Shown: one piece after another, positions 6,280 through 13,872 of the stretch
How the letters are laid out: the number at the start of each line of letters is the position of its first letter
How positions within the stretch are numbered: the stretch's first letter is position 1
Source of the DNA: a virus
Direction: 5' to 3' (one strand)
DNA length: 24,346 nt
Virus record (IMG/VR): IMGVR_UViG_3300046012_000447
Span: 1-24,346 of that record
Translations under genes and position numbers: made by a program
Notes under the pieces: generated by a model
Told to the model about the DNA's origin: nothing
What the model saw: only the letters and a program-made list of their open reading frames with translations
Databases searched by the model: none

Positions 6280-7515
6280 TTAGAAACCCATCTGTTCGGG
6301 CGTCTGCGCGTGGCCTTTGAAGATTTCAGCGTTCGTCTTCGGCTTCGCTTCGGGTCGAGGATCCGACAGAGGCGCGACGGACAGACCGGCCGATTCCGGT
6401 TTGTACCCGTACTCCAATGCCAATTCCTTGCCACGGCTCGAAAGCTTCTCGATTTGCGCAGGGCTTTTGACTTCCGGCACTGTGAAAGCTTTTTCACCGA
6501 ATGCAGCTTGCAGCGCCGCCGCAGCGCCGGGCTTCCAGACCCGATTGACTTTCTTTTCGACCAGCTTGGCGCTTGAAATTTTCGAGCCGCCGACAAGCCG
6601 GTGGTGAACCGTGGTTTCCAGCGCCTTCATGAACCGACGCGCTTGCTCGCGCATTCCATAGTAGCGGTTAAGGTCATCATCCGTAAGCATGGCGATAAAT
6701 TCCTCTTCAGCTTCGGCATAGGCGATGAACGCCTTTTGCATGGTTGGGCATTCCAACAGAACCGGACAAAACTGGCACCACTCGCCAGGATTGAAATCGT
6801 CTTCGGTTTCGTCTTCCCGCACGTTGTACGATGGCATTTCGTAAAGCTCTTTCATGCGGGGGAGCAATTCGTTCGTTCCCCAATCGAGCACAAAGCCGAC
6901 GTTGGTTTCCCAAACGTCGGGCGCTTCGAACATGCCGTAGAAATTTGGTTGAACGATCCCGAGCGACACCGGCATTTCTCGCGGCAATGTGTGCCCTTCG
7001 GAAAGAATTTTCAGCACCATGAGGTAGCCGTAGTAAAGTAACTGTTTGTTGCCCGGCGCTGAAACCCCGATGCCTTCACCGTTCTTATAGTCGCGCAGGA
7101 AAATACCGTCACCCATTGACCAAAAGCCGAAGTCAACGGTGCCGCGCAACAGCGGGTGAATTTCGGGAAGCTGGATGGTATCTTCCAAGAGCATGTGCCC
7201 TTGCTCGGTGCGACGGGCGAGAATACCCATGCACTCGGAAAAATAAATCTGTACGGCGTCCAGTGAAATGCCACCGGGCCAGCCCGCCAGATATCCGTTG
7301 AATTCCTCGCCGAGAAATTCGTAGGGCTCCGCTCCCGTGGCGATGGCTTTTGCACCTAACTCATGCGCGCCGGTCCCGAGTTTTGCGTACTCGCTTTCGA
7401 TATTTTCTAGCTCGTCCGCCTCGATCAATTCCCGCTGCAACAGAAACGATCCGTCGCAATTCATGAAACGATGGGCAGCGCTACCGCCTAGCGGTGAATG
7501 CTCTAGCTCGATCAT
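6280..7515 (-). CDS. PD-(D/E)XK nuclease, DUF2800 family (Cas4/RecB-like)
   Basis: A 411-residue nuclease. The PD-(D/E)XK core is visible as GTGAHE (about 48-52), GTVDFG (Asp128), LRDYKNGEG (Asp142, Lys144) and NKQLLYYGY with Gln158, matching the RecB/Cas4 active site. Four cysteines, Cys20 near the N-terminus (FMNCDGSF) and Cys247, Cys250 and Cys256 (CQFCPVLLEC), form the split arrangement that holds an iron-sulfur cluster in Cas4/AddB-type enzymes. It probably processes DNA ends during recombination-dependent replication with the ssDNA-binding protein. The Lys/Pro-rich C-terminal tail after about 360 looks disordered. The start overlaps the upstream stop as ATGA. Confidence 0.88.
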   Translation of the reverse strand: MIELEHSPLGGSAAHRFMNCDGSFLLQRELIEADELENIESEYAKLGTGAHELGAKAIATGAEPYEFLGEEFNGYLAGWPGGISLDAVQIYFSECMGILARRTEQGHMLLEDTIQLPEIHPLLRGTVDFGFWSMGDGIFLRDYKNGEGIGVSAPGNKQLLYYGYLMVLKILSEGHTLPREMPVSLGIVQPNFYGMFEAPDVWETNVGFVLDWGTNELLPRMKELYEMPSYNVREDETEDDFNPGEWCQFCPVLLECPTMQKAFIAYAEAEEEFIAMLTDDDLNRYYGMREQARRFMKALETTVHHRLVGGSKISSAKLVEKKVNRVWKPGAAAALQAAFGEKAFTVPEVKSPAQIEKLSSRGKELALEYGYKPESAGLSVAPLSDPRPEAKPKTNAEIFKGHAQTPEQMGF

Positions 7516-7871
7516 TGCTCATTCTCCATCGCAATGAGCGTTTCGAGCCGGGAAACCGCCGCCGTCTGATTGTCGACGTCGAGCATCGACCAAAGCTGCG
7601 CGAGCGCAGTGCCGGCACTTTGCGCGGCTACGCTGTCCGTTGTGAAGCCTTGCGCCCAAACCGGACGTAGAATTTCTAGGGTGCGCTCGGCGGTTGCGGC
7701 TTTTTCGCGCAATTCTTCAAGCTCATGGTTGCGCTTGCCCGCTTGCTTCAACATTGCGTCCGCCACACCATAGGCGCGCCGTGCGGCGTCTTCGTCGGGC
7801 ATTTGCCCGGCAAGGTGCCCGACAACATCAATCGCTATATAATCGCGATAAGAAAGCTCTGATAGACGCAT
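7512..7871 (-). CDS. Conserved phage hypothetical protein (RDYIA motif, coiled coil)
   Basis: A 119-residue protein. The N-terminal LSYRDYIAIDVVG, then RRAYGVADAMLKQ, matches a pattern seen in many small phage proteins of unknown role. Residues about 45-70 (ELEELREKAATAERTLE) look like a short coiled coil. ATG 7871 has a TAGGGA ribosome site and follows a terminator-like hairpin. It overlaps the nuclease gene by four bases and is probably co-translated with it. Confidence 0.7.
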   Translation of the reverse strand: MRLSELSYRDYIAIDVVGHLAGQMPDEDAARRAYGVADAMLKQAGKRNHELEELREKAATAERTLEILRPVWAQGFTTDSVAAQSAGTALAQLWSMLDVDNQTAAVSRLETLIAMENEQ

Positions 7872-7907
7872 TTCGAATTCCCTACGTATCGTTGTTTCTT
7901 CGTGGTT

Positions 7908-7958
7908 AGAAAAGTCAGGCGGGCCGGGGTTGTGGGTGGGCGGAACCCGACCCGCCTG
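7908..7958 (-). terminator. Intrinsic terminator downstream of 7970-8734
   Basis: CAGGCGGG (7916-7923) pairs with CCCGCCTG (7951-7958), and GGGTT (7927-7931) with AACCC (7944-7948) extends the stem inward. In the minus direction the stem is followed by ACTTTTCT. It lies 12 bases past the stop of the preceding gene and ends a sub-transcript of the operon, or attenuates it. Confidence 0.7.
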
Positions 7959-7969
7959 TTCACCGGGTG

Positions 7970-8734
7970 TTAGCCGGCAAATTCGATCCCCGCCTTGGCT
8001 TCAACCGCCTTGGCGAAATCCTCGCGCTTTTCGCCCGGAATGTTGCGGCTGTGAGCCACTTCACCCTGCGGCACATACTGCGCGATGATTTCCTTGATCG
8101 GCGACGGATCGCCGAGCTTCACCGCAGCCTGGTTGCACAAGGTACCAAGGTCGGCGTCGGACCACTGGCGAGCCGTGGGAGCCGAAGCCGCCGCAGCCTG
8201 GTCGACCTGATCGGACGTCGCCGCCGCAGCACGGAATGCCGCGAATTCGTCGTCTTCACCGCCAGAGGTAGCGGCCGGGGCGTCGGCCGGTGCCGGGGCA
8301 GTCTGCGAGGTCGCAGAAGCCGTACCGGTTTCCGTCGACGTGCCAGTGCCCGCGCTCTGCTCGTCGACAGGGAAACCCGGCTTTGGGTCCGGCCGGCTTA
8401 CGCCAACCTTCATGCGCCATAGACCATCCTTGGTCTTGCCCTTTGTCGACGCGTGAAGATCGGCCGACCATGGGTGGCCGTGAGCGTCGACTTCGCCGCC
8501 GTCGTCAGAAGGGGATGCAGCGCTCGTCGCAGTCTCGCCAGTACCAGCCGACGCCAGGTTTGCCGGCGCAAGCGTTTCGGCGGTAGCCGAAGACTTGGCG
8601 GTGTCCTGCGATGCAGCGGCGTTTCCCGGCTTCGGTGCCGACAGCGCGCCGGCAGCAGCGCCACCGAGCAACGCGCAAACGGCGCTGAACATATTTGCCG
8701 GAATCGGCATGTGGATGAAATCGTCAGGCTTCAT
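7970..8734 (-). CDS. Conserved phage hypothetical protein with Ala/Thr/Ser-rich linkers
   Basis: A 254-residue protein of unknown function. A conserved centre (about 83-110: DAHGHPWSADLHASTKGKT, then DGLWRMKVGV) resembles the 'GxPWDxRIHxxxKxKxxDGxWRxKRGV' segment common in phage replication regions. A C-terminal helical domain (about 185-254) is separated from it by long low-complexity Ala/Thr/Ser/Pro linkers. The N-terminus has a weakly hydrophobic stretch (about 15-35), but a secretion role seems unlikely here. The ribosome site AGGGAG lies inside the end of the SNF2 gene; the spacing is TGAAATG. Confidence 0.65.
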   Translation of the reverse strand: MKPDDFIHMPIPANMFSAVCALLGGAAAGALSAPKPGNAAASQDTAKSSATAETLAPANLASAGTGETATSAASPSDDGGEVDAHGHPWSADLHASTKGKTKDGLWRMKVGVSRPDPKPGFPVDEQSAGTGTSTETGTASATSQTAPAPADAPAATSGGEDDEFAAFRAAAATSDQVDQAAAASAPTARQWSDADLGTLCNQAAVKLGDPSPIKEIIAQYVPQGEVAHSRNIPGEKREDFAKAVEAKAGIEFAG

Positions 8735-8735
8735 T

Positions 8736-10358
8736 TCAATTCTCCCTTTGATCCAGAACGCGGTGTATCACGTTCATTTTTTCCAGCGCCTTCACTAGAA
8801 TTTTTTCGGAGATAGACCCAGGCGCAACAAAAATCTCCGCACTTACAATGTCTTTCTGCCCTAATCGATCCAATCGGGAAACGGCTTGCTCATTTTGTGC
8901 CGGCACCCAATCGGGCTCTGCTAGGTAGCACCGGGAACAAACCTCTTGCAGCCCATCCAAGCCGGTGCCCGCTGCTTGAATATTGCCGATGAAGACCCGC
9001 GTATGCGCGTTCTTCGTAAAATCGTCAACGGCATTTTGACGCGCGTTGGCGGATTTGCGCCCGTCGATGCGCGCTGTACCGAACCGGGACAATTCATTTT
9101 CGAGAATATCCAGCACTTCCAGATGCCAACCAAAGATGCACAGTTTTTCATCGCTGCCGTCGAGGAAGTCGGCGGCATACTCGGCAATCTGTGGCGCGAG
9201 CGCGATCCCCATAAGGCGCCGGACGGCCGCGATATGCCCGAGAATTTCAAAATCTTTGGTCGTCTGGATTTCTTCAATATTGAGCCCGAGCAATCCTTCC
9301 GCGTCGAGCGCGCCCCGCACGGGTCCATTTTCCTCGCAGCGCACGATGGCAAAGCGTGGTGGCTTCATGAATTTCAGCACGTCTTTCTTTTCGTGTCGGG
9401 CCATGATGTTTACGCGCAACCGATTTTGTAGCTCGTTTTCCAAACTTGTGCTTTCGAGCTTGAAACGCTTGCCCTCGATCGTTTTCATATCCGCCTGGCG
9501 ATTGTAGCGTTCCTTGAATTTGTCTTCGCTGGCGAAATCGATCGCTTGCCAATCGAAAAACCGGAACAGCACGTAAGCTTCGCTCGGACGGTTCAATAGG
9601 AGCGTACCGGTCAATGCCAGATGCTCCCGACAATGCTGCGCGATCGCCGGCACCTTGATATCGCCATGCTGATATTCACCGCGAGAATTCCCAATGATCG
9701 CGCGTGTCGTCAACGCCTCGATATTCTTCATTTTGTGCGCTTCATCACAAATCAGGACGTCCCATTTGTATTTGGAAATCGCCCGGATGATCGCGGGATT
9801 TCGCGCCGCGTCATAGCTTAACACCTGGTAATGTGCAGTCGGGTGAATCCCATCTTTCACCCGCAGCATGACGGAAACTTTAAGGCCGGGAATTATCGAC
9901 CATTCTTTGATCCGTTCACCCCATTGGATCCTGACTGACGCGGGGCAAATCACAAGCGTTCGGTACGCTTCCCGCTCATTGCAATAAGCGATAGCGGTTG
10001 GGGTTTTTCCCAAGCCCGGCTGATCCCCGTCAATGCCACCTTTCCGAGACAGGAGATAATCGAGCGTGGCCTTTTGAAATGCCCAAAGCTCTTTGCCAGG
10101 CGGAAGCCGCGTTGTGCCTTTCCCGTCGAGTGCGCGGGACAATTCGATTTGCTTACGATAAGCGCCGAGCAAGGGAGAATGGGATTCGGCTAGGTCGGCG
10201 AGCGAATAGGGATTGGGTGAAAATAGAATCGCGTTGTCGCGGGTAGATGCGGACGTGCTGAAGGTAAGCCCTCGATAGGCCATCAGGGGCGCGATTTCAT
10301 TTTTGCGCGTGCTCGGCACATGCAGGATGAAATTCTGCCCATTTTCGGTGACGATCAT
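8736..10358 (-). CDS. SNF2-family DEAD/DEAH-box helicase
   Basis: A 540-residue superfamily 2 ATPase. Motifs: Walker A GDQPGLGKT (about 111-119), motif II ICDEAHKMKN (Asp205-Glu206), motif III LALTGTLLLNRP, and in the second RecA-like lobe GTGLDGLQ and motif VI QAVSRLDRLGQKD from about 491. This is the SNF2/SWI2 type, a duplex-DNA translocase rather than a classic strand-separating helicase. In phage replication modules such proteins may remodel forks or remove bound proteins; that role is inferred. ATG 10358 comes from junction copy 3. All nucleotide-binding motifs look intact. Confidence 0.92.
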   Translation of the reverse strand: MIVTENGQNFILHVPSTRKNEIAPLMAYRGLTFSTSASTRDNAILFSPNPYSLADLAESHSPLLGAYRKQIELSRALDGKGTTRLPPGKELWAFQKATLDYLLSRKGGIDGDQPGLGKTPTAIAYCNEREAYRTLVICPASVRIQWGERIKEWSIIPGLKVSVMLRVKDGIHPTAHYQVLSYDAARNPAIIRAISKYKWDVLICDEAHKMKNIEALTTRAIIGNSRGEYQHGDIKVPAIAQHCREHLALTGTLLLNRPSEAYVLFRFFDWQAIDFASEDKFKERYNRQADMKTIEGKRFKLESTSLENELQNRLRVNIMARHEKKDVLKFMKPPRFAIVRCEENGPVRGALDAEGLLGLNIEEIQTTKDFEILGHIAAVRRLMGIALAPQIAEYAADFLDGSDEKLCIFGWHLEVLDILENELSRFGTARIDGRKSANARQNAVDDFTKNAHTRVFIGNIQAAGTGLDGLQEVCSRCYLAEPDWVPAQNEQAVSRLDRLGQKDIVSAEIFVAPGSISEKILVKALEKMNVIHRVLDQREN

Positions 10359-10373
10359 AGGTCGTAGGTTTCC
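10355..10373 (-). repeat. YDL junction block, copy 3
   Basis: Minus-strand GGAAACCTACGACCTATGA: the TACGACCTATGA core is kept, but the GGAA ribosome site sits three bases further upstream. It encodes -ETYDL then stop and the SNF2 start. Confidence 0.75.
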
Positions 10374-10585
10374 GGTTTCGTCAGTGCTTCAACCGAATTG
10401 TCCGGCATGATGGGAAGCGGGCCAATCCAGCCGGCAACGGGTCCGCTGATTTTCTCATGCAGATTATCGCACCACCCCGTTTCGGCAATGAAGAGCCGCA
10501 CGACGGTTGGCACTTCGACACCCGGCAAATAGCAGACGTACCGCCCGGTATATTGCGGAGTGCCCCGGCAAATCTCAAAGCTCAC
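10355..10585 (-). CDS. Hypothetical protein, GWIGPLP family (paralogue B)
   Basis: A 76-residue protein sharing TGRYVCYLPG and AGWIGPLP segments, spacing and overall length with the 77-residue protein at 4960-5193. The shared pattern is a GRYV strand, a Trp/Cys-containing middle and GWIGPLP near residue 50. Function unknown; strand-like composition suggests a small domain that may bind another phage protein. The start is GTG 10585, supplied by junction copy 4. The C-terminus is -ETYDL, so both paralogues end at YDL junctions. Confidence 0.7.
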   Translation of the reverse strand: MSFEICRGTPQYTGRYVCYLPGVEVPTVVRLFIAETGWCDNLHEKISGPVAGWIGPLPIMPDNSVEALTKPETYDL

Positions 10586-10596
10586 AGGTCGTATCC
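10582..10596 (-). repeat. YDL junction block, copy 4
   Basis: Minus-strand GGATACGACCTGTGA, preceded by AAA. It encodes -KGYDL, the stop and the GTG start of the next gene. Confidence 0.8.
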
Positions 10597-10956
10597 TTTA
10601 CAGATGCGGGAAAACTTTTTGTCCGGTGTAACGCTCCCGAGTCCGAAACGCTTGCCCATCGCGCCGCAAACCGAACATTTCATTTTGTCGTACATTCCAT
10701 GCCGGTCGCTAATCGTGACAAGGTTTTGCTTTCCCCATTTGTGATGCAGGACAAAAGGTTTCGGGGCTGTTGCTTCGTTCGATATGATCCGGACTAAGCG
10801 CCGCGCTTTTTCACCCGGCCGCAATGTTTCGTTGAACCGACGAATAACTGCACCGATGATTTCTTCAGGTGGGCCAGGCGCATCAGTTTCGTGTGTTTCT
10901 TCCCATGCGTCTTTGTCGGGCGACCCGGCATGGGTAGCGGTAAATCGAATTTTCAC
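10582..10956 (-). CDS. Hypothetical protein with C-terminal zinc-knuckle-like motif
   Basis: A 124-residue protein. The N-terminal half is charged and proline-containing; the C-terminal part has HHKWGKQNLVTISDRHGMYD followed by CSVCGAMGKRFGLG and a final Cys, resembling small phage proteins with a CxxCGxxGKR knuckle that probably bind zinc. The role is unknown. The GTG 10956 start comes from junction copy 5 and the protein ends -CKGYDL at copy 4, so both ends of this gene are junction blocks. Confidence 0.7.
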   Translation of the reverse strand: MKIRFTATHAGSPDKDAWEETHETDAPGPPEEIIGAVIRRFNETLRPGEKARRLVRIISNEATAPKPFVLHHKWGKQNLVTISDRHGMYDKMKCSVCGAMGKRFGLGSVTPDKKFSRICKGYDL

Positions 10957-10968
10957 AGGTCGTACTCC
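10953..10968 (-). repeat. YDL junction block, copy 5
   Basis: Minus-strand GGAGTACGACCTGTGA. It encodes -PEYDL, the stop and the GTG start at 10956. Confidence 0.85.
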
Positions 10969-11282
10969 GGTGCCGGCATTTTCGGACGGGGCAAACTTTC
11001 ACCCAGGCGAGCCGCCGCCATTGCCTGATCGGCAAGCCGGATGAGGATGGCTTGATGCGCTTCCGGTCCCCACTCATCGAGCATGATTGCGATTTCTTCG
11101 AGCGACCAGCCGCCGAATTGTGCCGCCGCGATGATCCTCGCTCTGTCCAATTGCTCGGCCGTGTAGCGCCGCGTGTCGCCTTCAGACCGCTCAACTGGCC
11201 CGAGTAGCCCCTTCTCTTCCCAAAAGCGGACGCCGCGCCGCGTGGTGCAGCCCGCGCGGGTCATCTCGTCAACGCTGTGCAT
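10953..11282 (-). CDS. MerR-type helix-turn-helix protein
   Basis: A 109-residue protein starting at ATG 11282, which has CAGGAG nine bases upstream; a longer reading frame to 11540 lies antisense-like over the upstream gene and is rejected. The N-terminus SVDEMTRAGCTTRRGVRFWEEKGLL is a MerR winged helix-turn-helix, with RRY at about 38-40 in the wing and SLEEIAIML near 60-68. The C-terminal helix is short and no effector domain or cysteine sensor is seen, so it is a DNA-binding regulator or excisionase-like factor. It overlaps the upstream gene by 14 bases and ends -PEYDL. Confidence 0.8.
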   Translation of the reverse strand: MHSVDEMTRAGCTTRRGVRFWEEKGLLGPVERSEGDTRRYTAEQLDRARIIAAAQFGGWSLEEIAIMLDEWGPEAHQAILIRLADQAMAAARLGESLPRPKMPAPEYDL

Positions 11283-11694
11283 TTTCAATCTCCTGTGAAA
11301 TTGCTTCGATCGATGCGTGCTTCCAATGATTGATGCGCTCGCAAATGAAAAACTGGCGCCACGGCTCCGGAAGCCGGGGCAATAGGTGGAAATCCAATTC
11401 GCGCTCCAACCGGCGCGGGGATTTGAGCACGGCGGGCCAGTGGTTTGTGTAGCCGGTTGCGATTGCGAGCGCCGGCCACATGGGAGCCAATTCTTCGGCG
11501 GTGTAGAATGATCGCGGGCGCCACAATGGAAGCCACGCAATCACGGCCGCAGCGTTGGGATCGGTGCGGTTCATTTGCGCCCATGTTGCAACGCTGGCTT
11601 TCCAACGCTCGATGACGCCGGGATGGTTGCCCGCGCGCTTCATCTGCCGGATAATGTGCCAGGTTTCACCCTGCCAATAGGAGCCGACTTTCAT
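11269..11694 (-). CDS. Hypothetical protein, Trp-rich
   Basis: Unrecognised 141-residue protein, mostly helical with many Trp residues (YWQGETWHIIRQMKRAG, WLPLWRPRSFYTAEELAPMW). The pattern 'YTAEELAPMWPALAIATGYT' resembles small phage DNA-metabolism proteins without a named domain. ATG 11694 is provided by junction copy 6, directly after the primase-polymerase gene, so it is probably translationally coupled to it. No membrane segment or metal motif. Confidence 0.65.
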   Translation of the reverse strand: MKVGSYWQGETWHIIRQMKRAGNHPGVIERWKASVATWAQMNRTDPNAAAVIAWLPLWRPRSFYTAEELAPMWPALAIATGYTNHWPAVLKSPRRLERELDFHLLPRLPEPWRQFFICERINHWKHASIEAISQEIENAQR

Positions 11695-11706
11695 AGGTCA
11701 TGCTCC
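11691..11706 (-). repeat. YDL junction block, copy 6 (HDL variant)
   Basis: Minus-strand GGAGCATGACCTATGA: GCAT replaces GTAC, so the upstream protein ends -QEHDL. Spacing from GGAG to the ATG at 11694 is kept at eight bases. Confidence 0.8.
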
Positions 11707-13568
11707 TGCGTCGGGATTTTCCATTGCCCTTCAGTCGGCCGCAAGAATGTGAGCCCATCATTTTTCCGCAATTGCTCACGGACCAAATGATTATCGAGCC
11801 CATGGTTGCCGGCGATTGCCTGGAAGAGCACCGCATCCGTGGTTTCGCCGCCGAGTCCGTTGAGAACCTTTGTTACCTCGCCAACGCTCGCCCATCCGTA
11901 GCGGCTGGATTGTTTCTTGGGATTTAGGTCGGCAAGCTCGGCGGTGCGCTCCAAGACGATCGATGCGCCAATTTCCTTTACCGCGAAATTGAAAGTCTCA
12001 TCCTGCACGTCAGCGTCTTTTTGTTTCTTCACCTTCAATTCCGTGCCGCCTTGCTTCAACCTGGTTGAAAGCACGGTATCGACGTTCGCGTAAAATGCCG
12101 ATGAGCCGCGAGCACCCTTGTCCTGATCCTTGCCGGTGTGGTGGACCGCGAGCACGAAACATTCGAAATAGCGGGCCAATTGTTCCATGAATTTCGTAAC
12201 CATGCTCGCGTCTTTGGCGGAATTCTCATCGAGCCCGGTTATCAGCCGCGTCAAAGTATCGATGATGATTAGCGACGGATTGGCCTTTAGCTCGACCAAA
12301 TCCTTTTTGACATTTTCCCATGCCGCGCTGTCTGTGTAGAGCGGGACTTCAGGACCGATGAAAAAGCGATGGTCATTTCGAAATTCAATTCCTTGCCATT
12401 CCATCCATGCGGGCCAGCGTTTTTTCGCAGTCGCAACCGGACCTTCGCCAGCCAGGAAAAGCACGTCATTCTTTACCGGCGGGGCGCCCCATTGACCGGG
12501 AATTCCAAATGCCAGTGACAGCGCCATATCGAGCGCGAGGAAAGATTTGTAGCTGCCGCTTTCACCGTACAGCATCCCAATGCCGTGCGCGGGGATCATG
12601 TTCGGAATTAACCACGTCGGGTCTTGTACGTTGTCGGCATAGTCATGCAGCAAGGAAATTCGATCGCGCCGCTCGGGGGGCATTGGCGGTTCGAATTCCT
12701 GCCCTTCGAAGCCGGCGAAAGCATCGGTGTTTGCCTGAAACCCTTTGACGCCGCCTTCAGTGTCTTCCCCGTACTCGGCTGCATTGCGGACGATGGTTTC
12801 TAATTCCCATTCATCCCACGGCGGCGAGCAATGCGGATTCCAGTGCTCCCACAAAAGGTCGTAAGCGAGCCCCGGGGATATCGCTTTGTCGAGGATCGAC
12901 GCGGCAACCTGAAAGGCGGTGTTGTTGCCGCCGTGCCCCTGTACCGATACGCGGCCGGACGAAACATAATTACGCAACAGGTCGAGCGCCCATTGGACGT
13001 TGCGCGGCTTGTCGCCTTCCGGGTTTTTGTCGAGTCCTAGCGTGTCGGTTTTCTTGCGCTCGGGGATGATCTTCGAGATTGCTTCGGGCAACTCATAAAA
13101 CCCGCCACCGGGTAGCGCGCTATAGGCGCCGGCCGGCGTCTTCGAGCCTGGCAACAGCACATAGCCGCCCGACACAATCTTGCCGTCGCGATGAATGCCG
13201 CCACGGGTGTCGATCCCGTCCGCGATCCGCGAAGCTGTGCTCGGACCCTCACCCTTGAAATAGACGTGCAAGCCGCCGCGCGGCGTCCGAACCTGAAAGG
13301 CGCGCTCGACGGCGCTGCGGATGGTCGAGTCGCGTTCGAGAAGCTTGCCCCACCAATCGAGCCCGTTGGGGTCGACGTCGATAACGAACAGCCCTGAAGG
13401 GCCGGTTGCGACCGCCCAATTGAAGTCCGGATTTATCTGTTTCCACTCGGCAACCTGGGTCGGGTCATTGCTGGCAATATGCCAGCCTTCCTTCGTTGCC
13501 GGTTCCTTGCCATTGGGAACGCACGGGAAGACCTTGCAGCCTTGGAAAAAGTCGGGTAAATCCCGCAA
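11691..13568 (-). CDS. Primase-polymerase with AAA+ (RepA-like) helicase domain
   Basis: A 625-residue replication protein. The N-terminal prim-pol (archaeo-eukaryotic primase) domain shows VFPC, VIDVDPNG (Asp64, Asp66) and RTPRGGLHVYF (His101). A middle region (about 185-270) resembles the C-terminal primase accessory region. A RecA/RepA-type ATPase follows, with Walker A YGESGSYKS (about 334-342), LFLAGEG, Walker B SLIIIDTL (about 432-439) and AVHHTGKD. It probably primes and unwinds DNA for the phage polymerase; no separate DnaB-type helicase is seen. The only start is TTG 13568, immediately after an in-frame TGA and preceded by GGGGAG seven bases upstream. Confidence 0.88.
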   Translation of the reverse strand: MRDLPDFFQGCKVFPCVPNGKEPATKEGWHIASNDPTQVAEWKQINPDFNWAVATGPSGLFVIDVDPNGLDWWGKLLERDSTIRSAVERAFQVRTPRGGLHVYFKGEGPSTASRIADGIDTRGGIHRDGKIVSGGYVLLPGSKTPAGAYSALPGGGFYELPEAISKIIPERKKTDTLGLDKNPEGDKPRNVQWALDLLRNYVSSGRVSVQGHGGNNTAFQVAASILDKAISPGLAYDLLWEHWNPHCSPPWDEWELETIVRNAAEYGEDTEGGVKGFQANTDAFAGFEGQEFEPPMPPERRDRISLLHDYADNVQDPTWLIPNMIPAHGIGMLYGESGSYKSFLALDMALSLAFGIPGQWGAPPVKNDVLFLAGEGPVATAKKRWPAWMEWQGIEFRNDHRFFIGPEVPLYTDSAAWENVKKDLVELKANPSLIIIDTLTRLITGLDENSAKDASMVTKFMEQLARYFECFVLAVHHTGKDQDKGARGSSAFYANVDTVLSTRLKQGGTELKVKKQKDADVQDETFNFAVKEIGASIVLERTAELADLNPKKQSSRYGWASVGEVTKVLNGLGGETTDAVLFQAIAGNHGLDNHLVREQLRKNDGLTFLRPTEGQWKIPTQEHDL

Positions 13569-13600
13569 TCACTTGCTCCCCATGAGGCAAGACCCTACGA

Positions 13601-13640
13601 ACGGCGCTGCGATGACCCATGAAGTCGCGGCGCCGTTTTT
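13601..13640 (+). terminator. Plus-oriented intrinsic terminator upstream of the primase-polymerase
   Basis: Stem ACGGCGCTGCGA (13601-13612) with TCGCGGCGCCGT (13625-13636), 12 bp with one G-T pair, followed on the + strand by TTTTTGTATTGTT. All genes here run on the - strand, where the stem is followed by TTCGTAGG and is not a terminator. It may block antisense transcription, or end an unseen + strand RNA; on the - strand it may fold just before the TTG start's ribosome site. Confidence 0.6.
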
Positions 13641-13646
13641 GTATTG

Positions 13647-13715
13647 TTACGTTGCGGAACGCTCTTTGAACGCCTCACCCCGAACCGGTAGCATTAACCC
13701 ACGATATGCCCTCAT
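13647..13715 (-). CDS. Possible 22-residue peptide
   Basis: Tiny ORF, MRAYRGLMLPVRGEAFKERS then AT, whose ATG overlaps the stop of the 49-residue ORF upstream as ATGA and which has AGAGGAA 11-12 bases before it. Overlap style and ribosome site agree with neighbours, but length and lack of any family leave it doubtful; it may be the remnant of a longer gene. Confidence 0.25.
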   Translation of the reverse strand: MRAYRGLMLPVRGEAFKERSAT

Positions 13716-13861
13716 GGCAAGGCTGTTCCTCTAGCCCCGCGCCGAAGCGCCGGGTTGATGATTTCATGAGCGCCCCGGCCAGCGGAACGCATCTGATGGT
13801 AAGGTGGAATCGGTAAGATGCCTTTTACCCGCAGCGCGGTTTTGTAACTGTGCCGTTCCAT
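13712..13861 (-). CDS. Small hypothetical protein
   Basis: A 49-residue ORF starting MERHSYKTALRVKGILPIPP, placed 11 bases after the adenine methyltransferase stop. ATG 13861 has TAGGG just upstream, though the spacing is short. A longer in-frame version (to 13951) overlaps the methyltransferase and is less likely. The product is basic with a Gly/Arg-rich end; no family recognised. It fills most of an otherwise gene-free 300-base gap. Confidence 0.4.
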   Translation of the reverse strand: MERHSYKTALRVKGILPIPPYHQMRSAGRGAHEIINPALRRGARGTALP

Positions 13862-13872
13862 TTTCCCTACTC

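Noticed and set aside
6167-7907. CTTCGTGGTT shared at 6167-6176 and 7898-7907, both beside hairpins
   Set aside because: A single repeated 10-mer is expected many times by chance in 24 kb; the shared context is suggestive but not enough.
10953-11540. Longer N-terminus for the MerR-type protein
   Set aside because: The extra 86 residues are low-complexity and lie over the upstream gene; ATG 11282 has a strong AGGAG site and starts exactly at the HTH.
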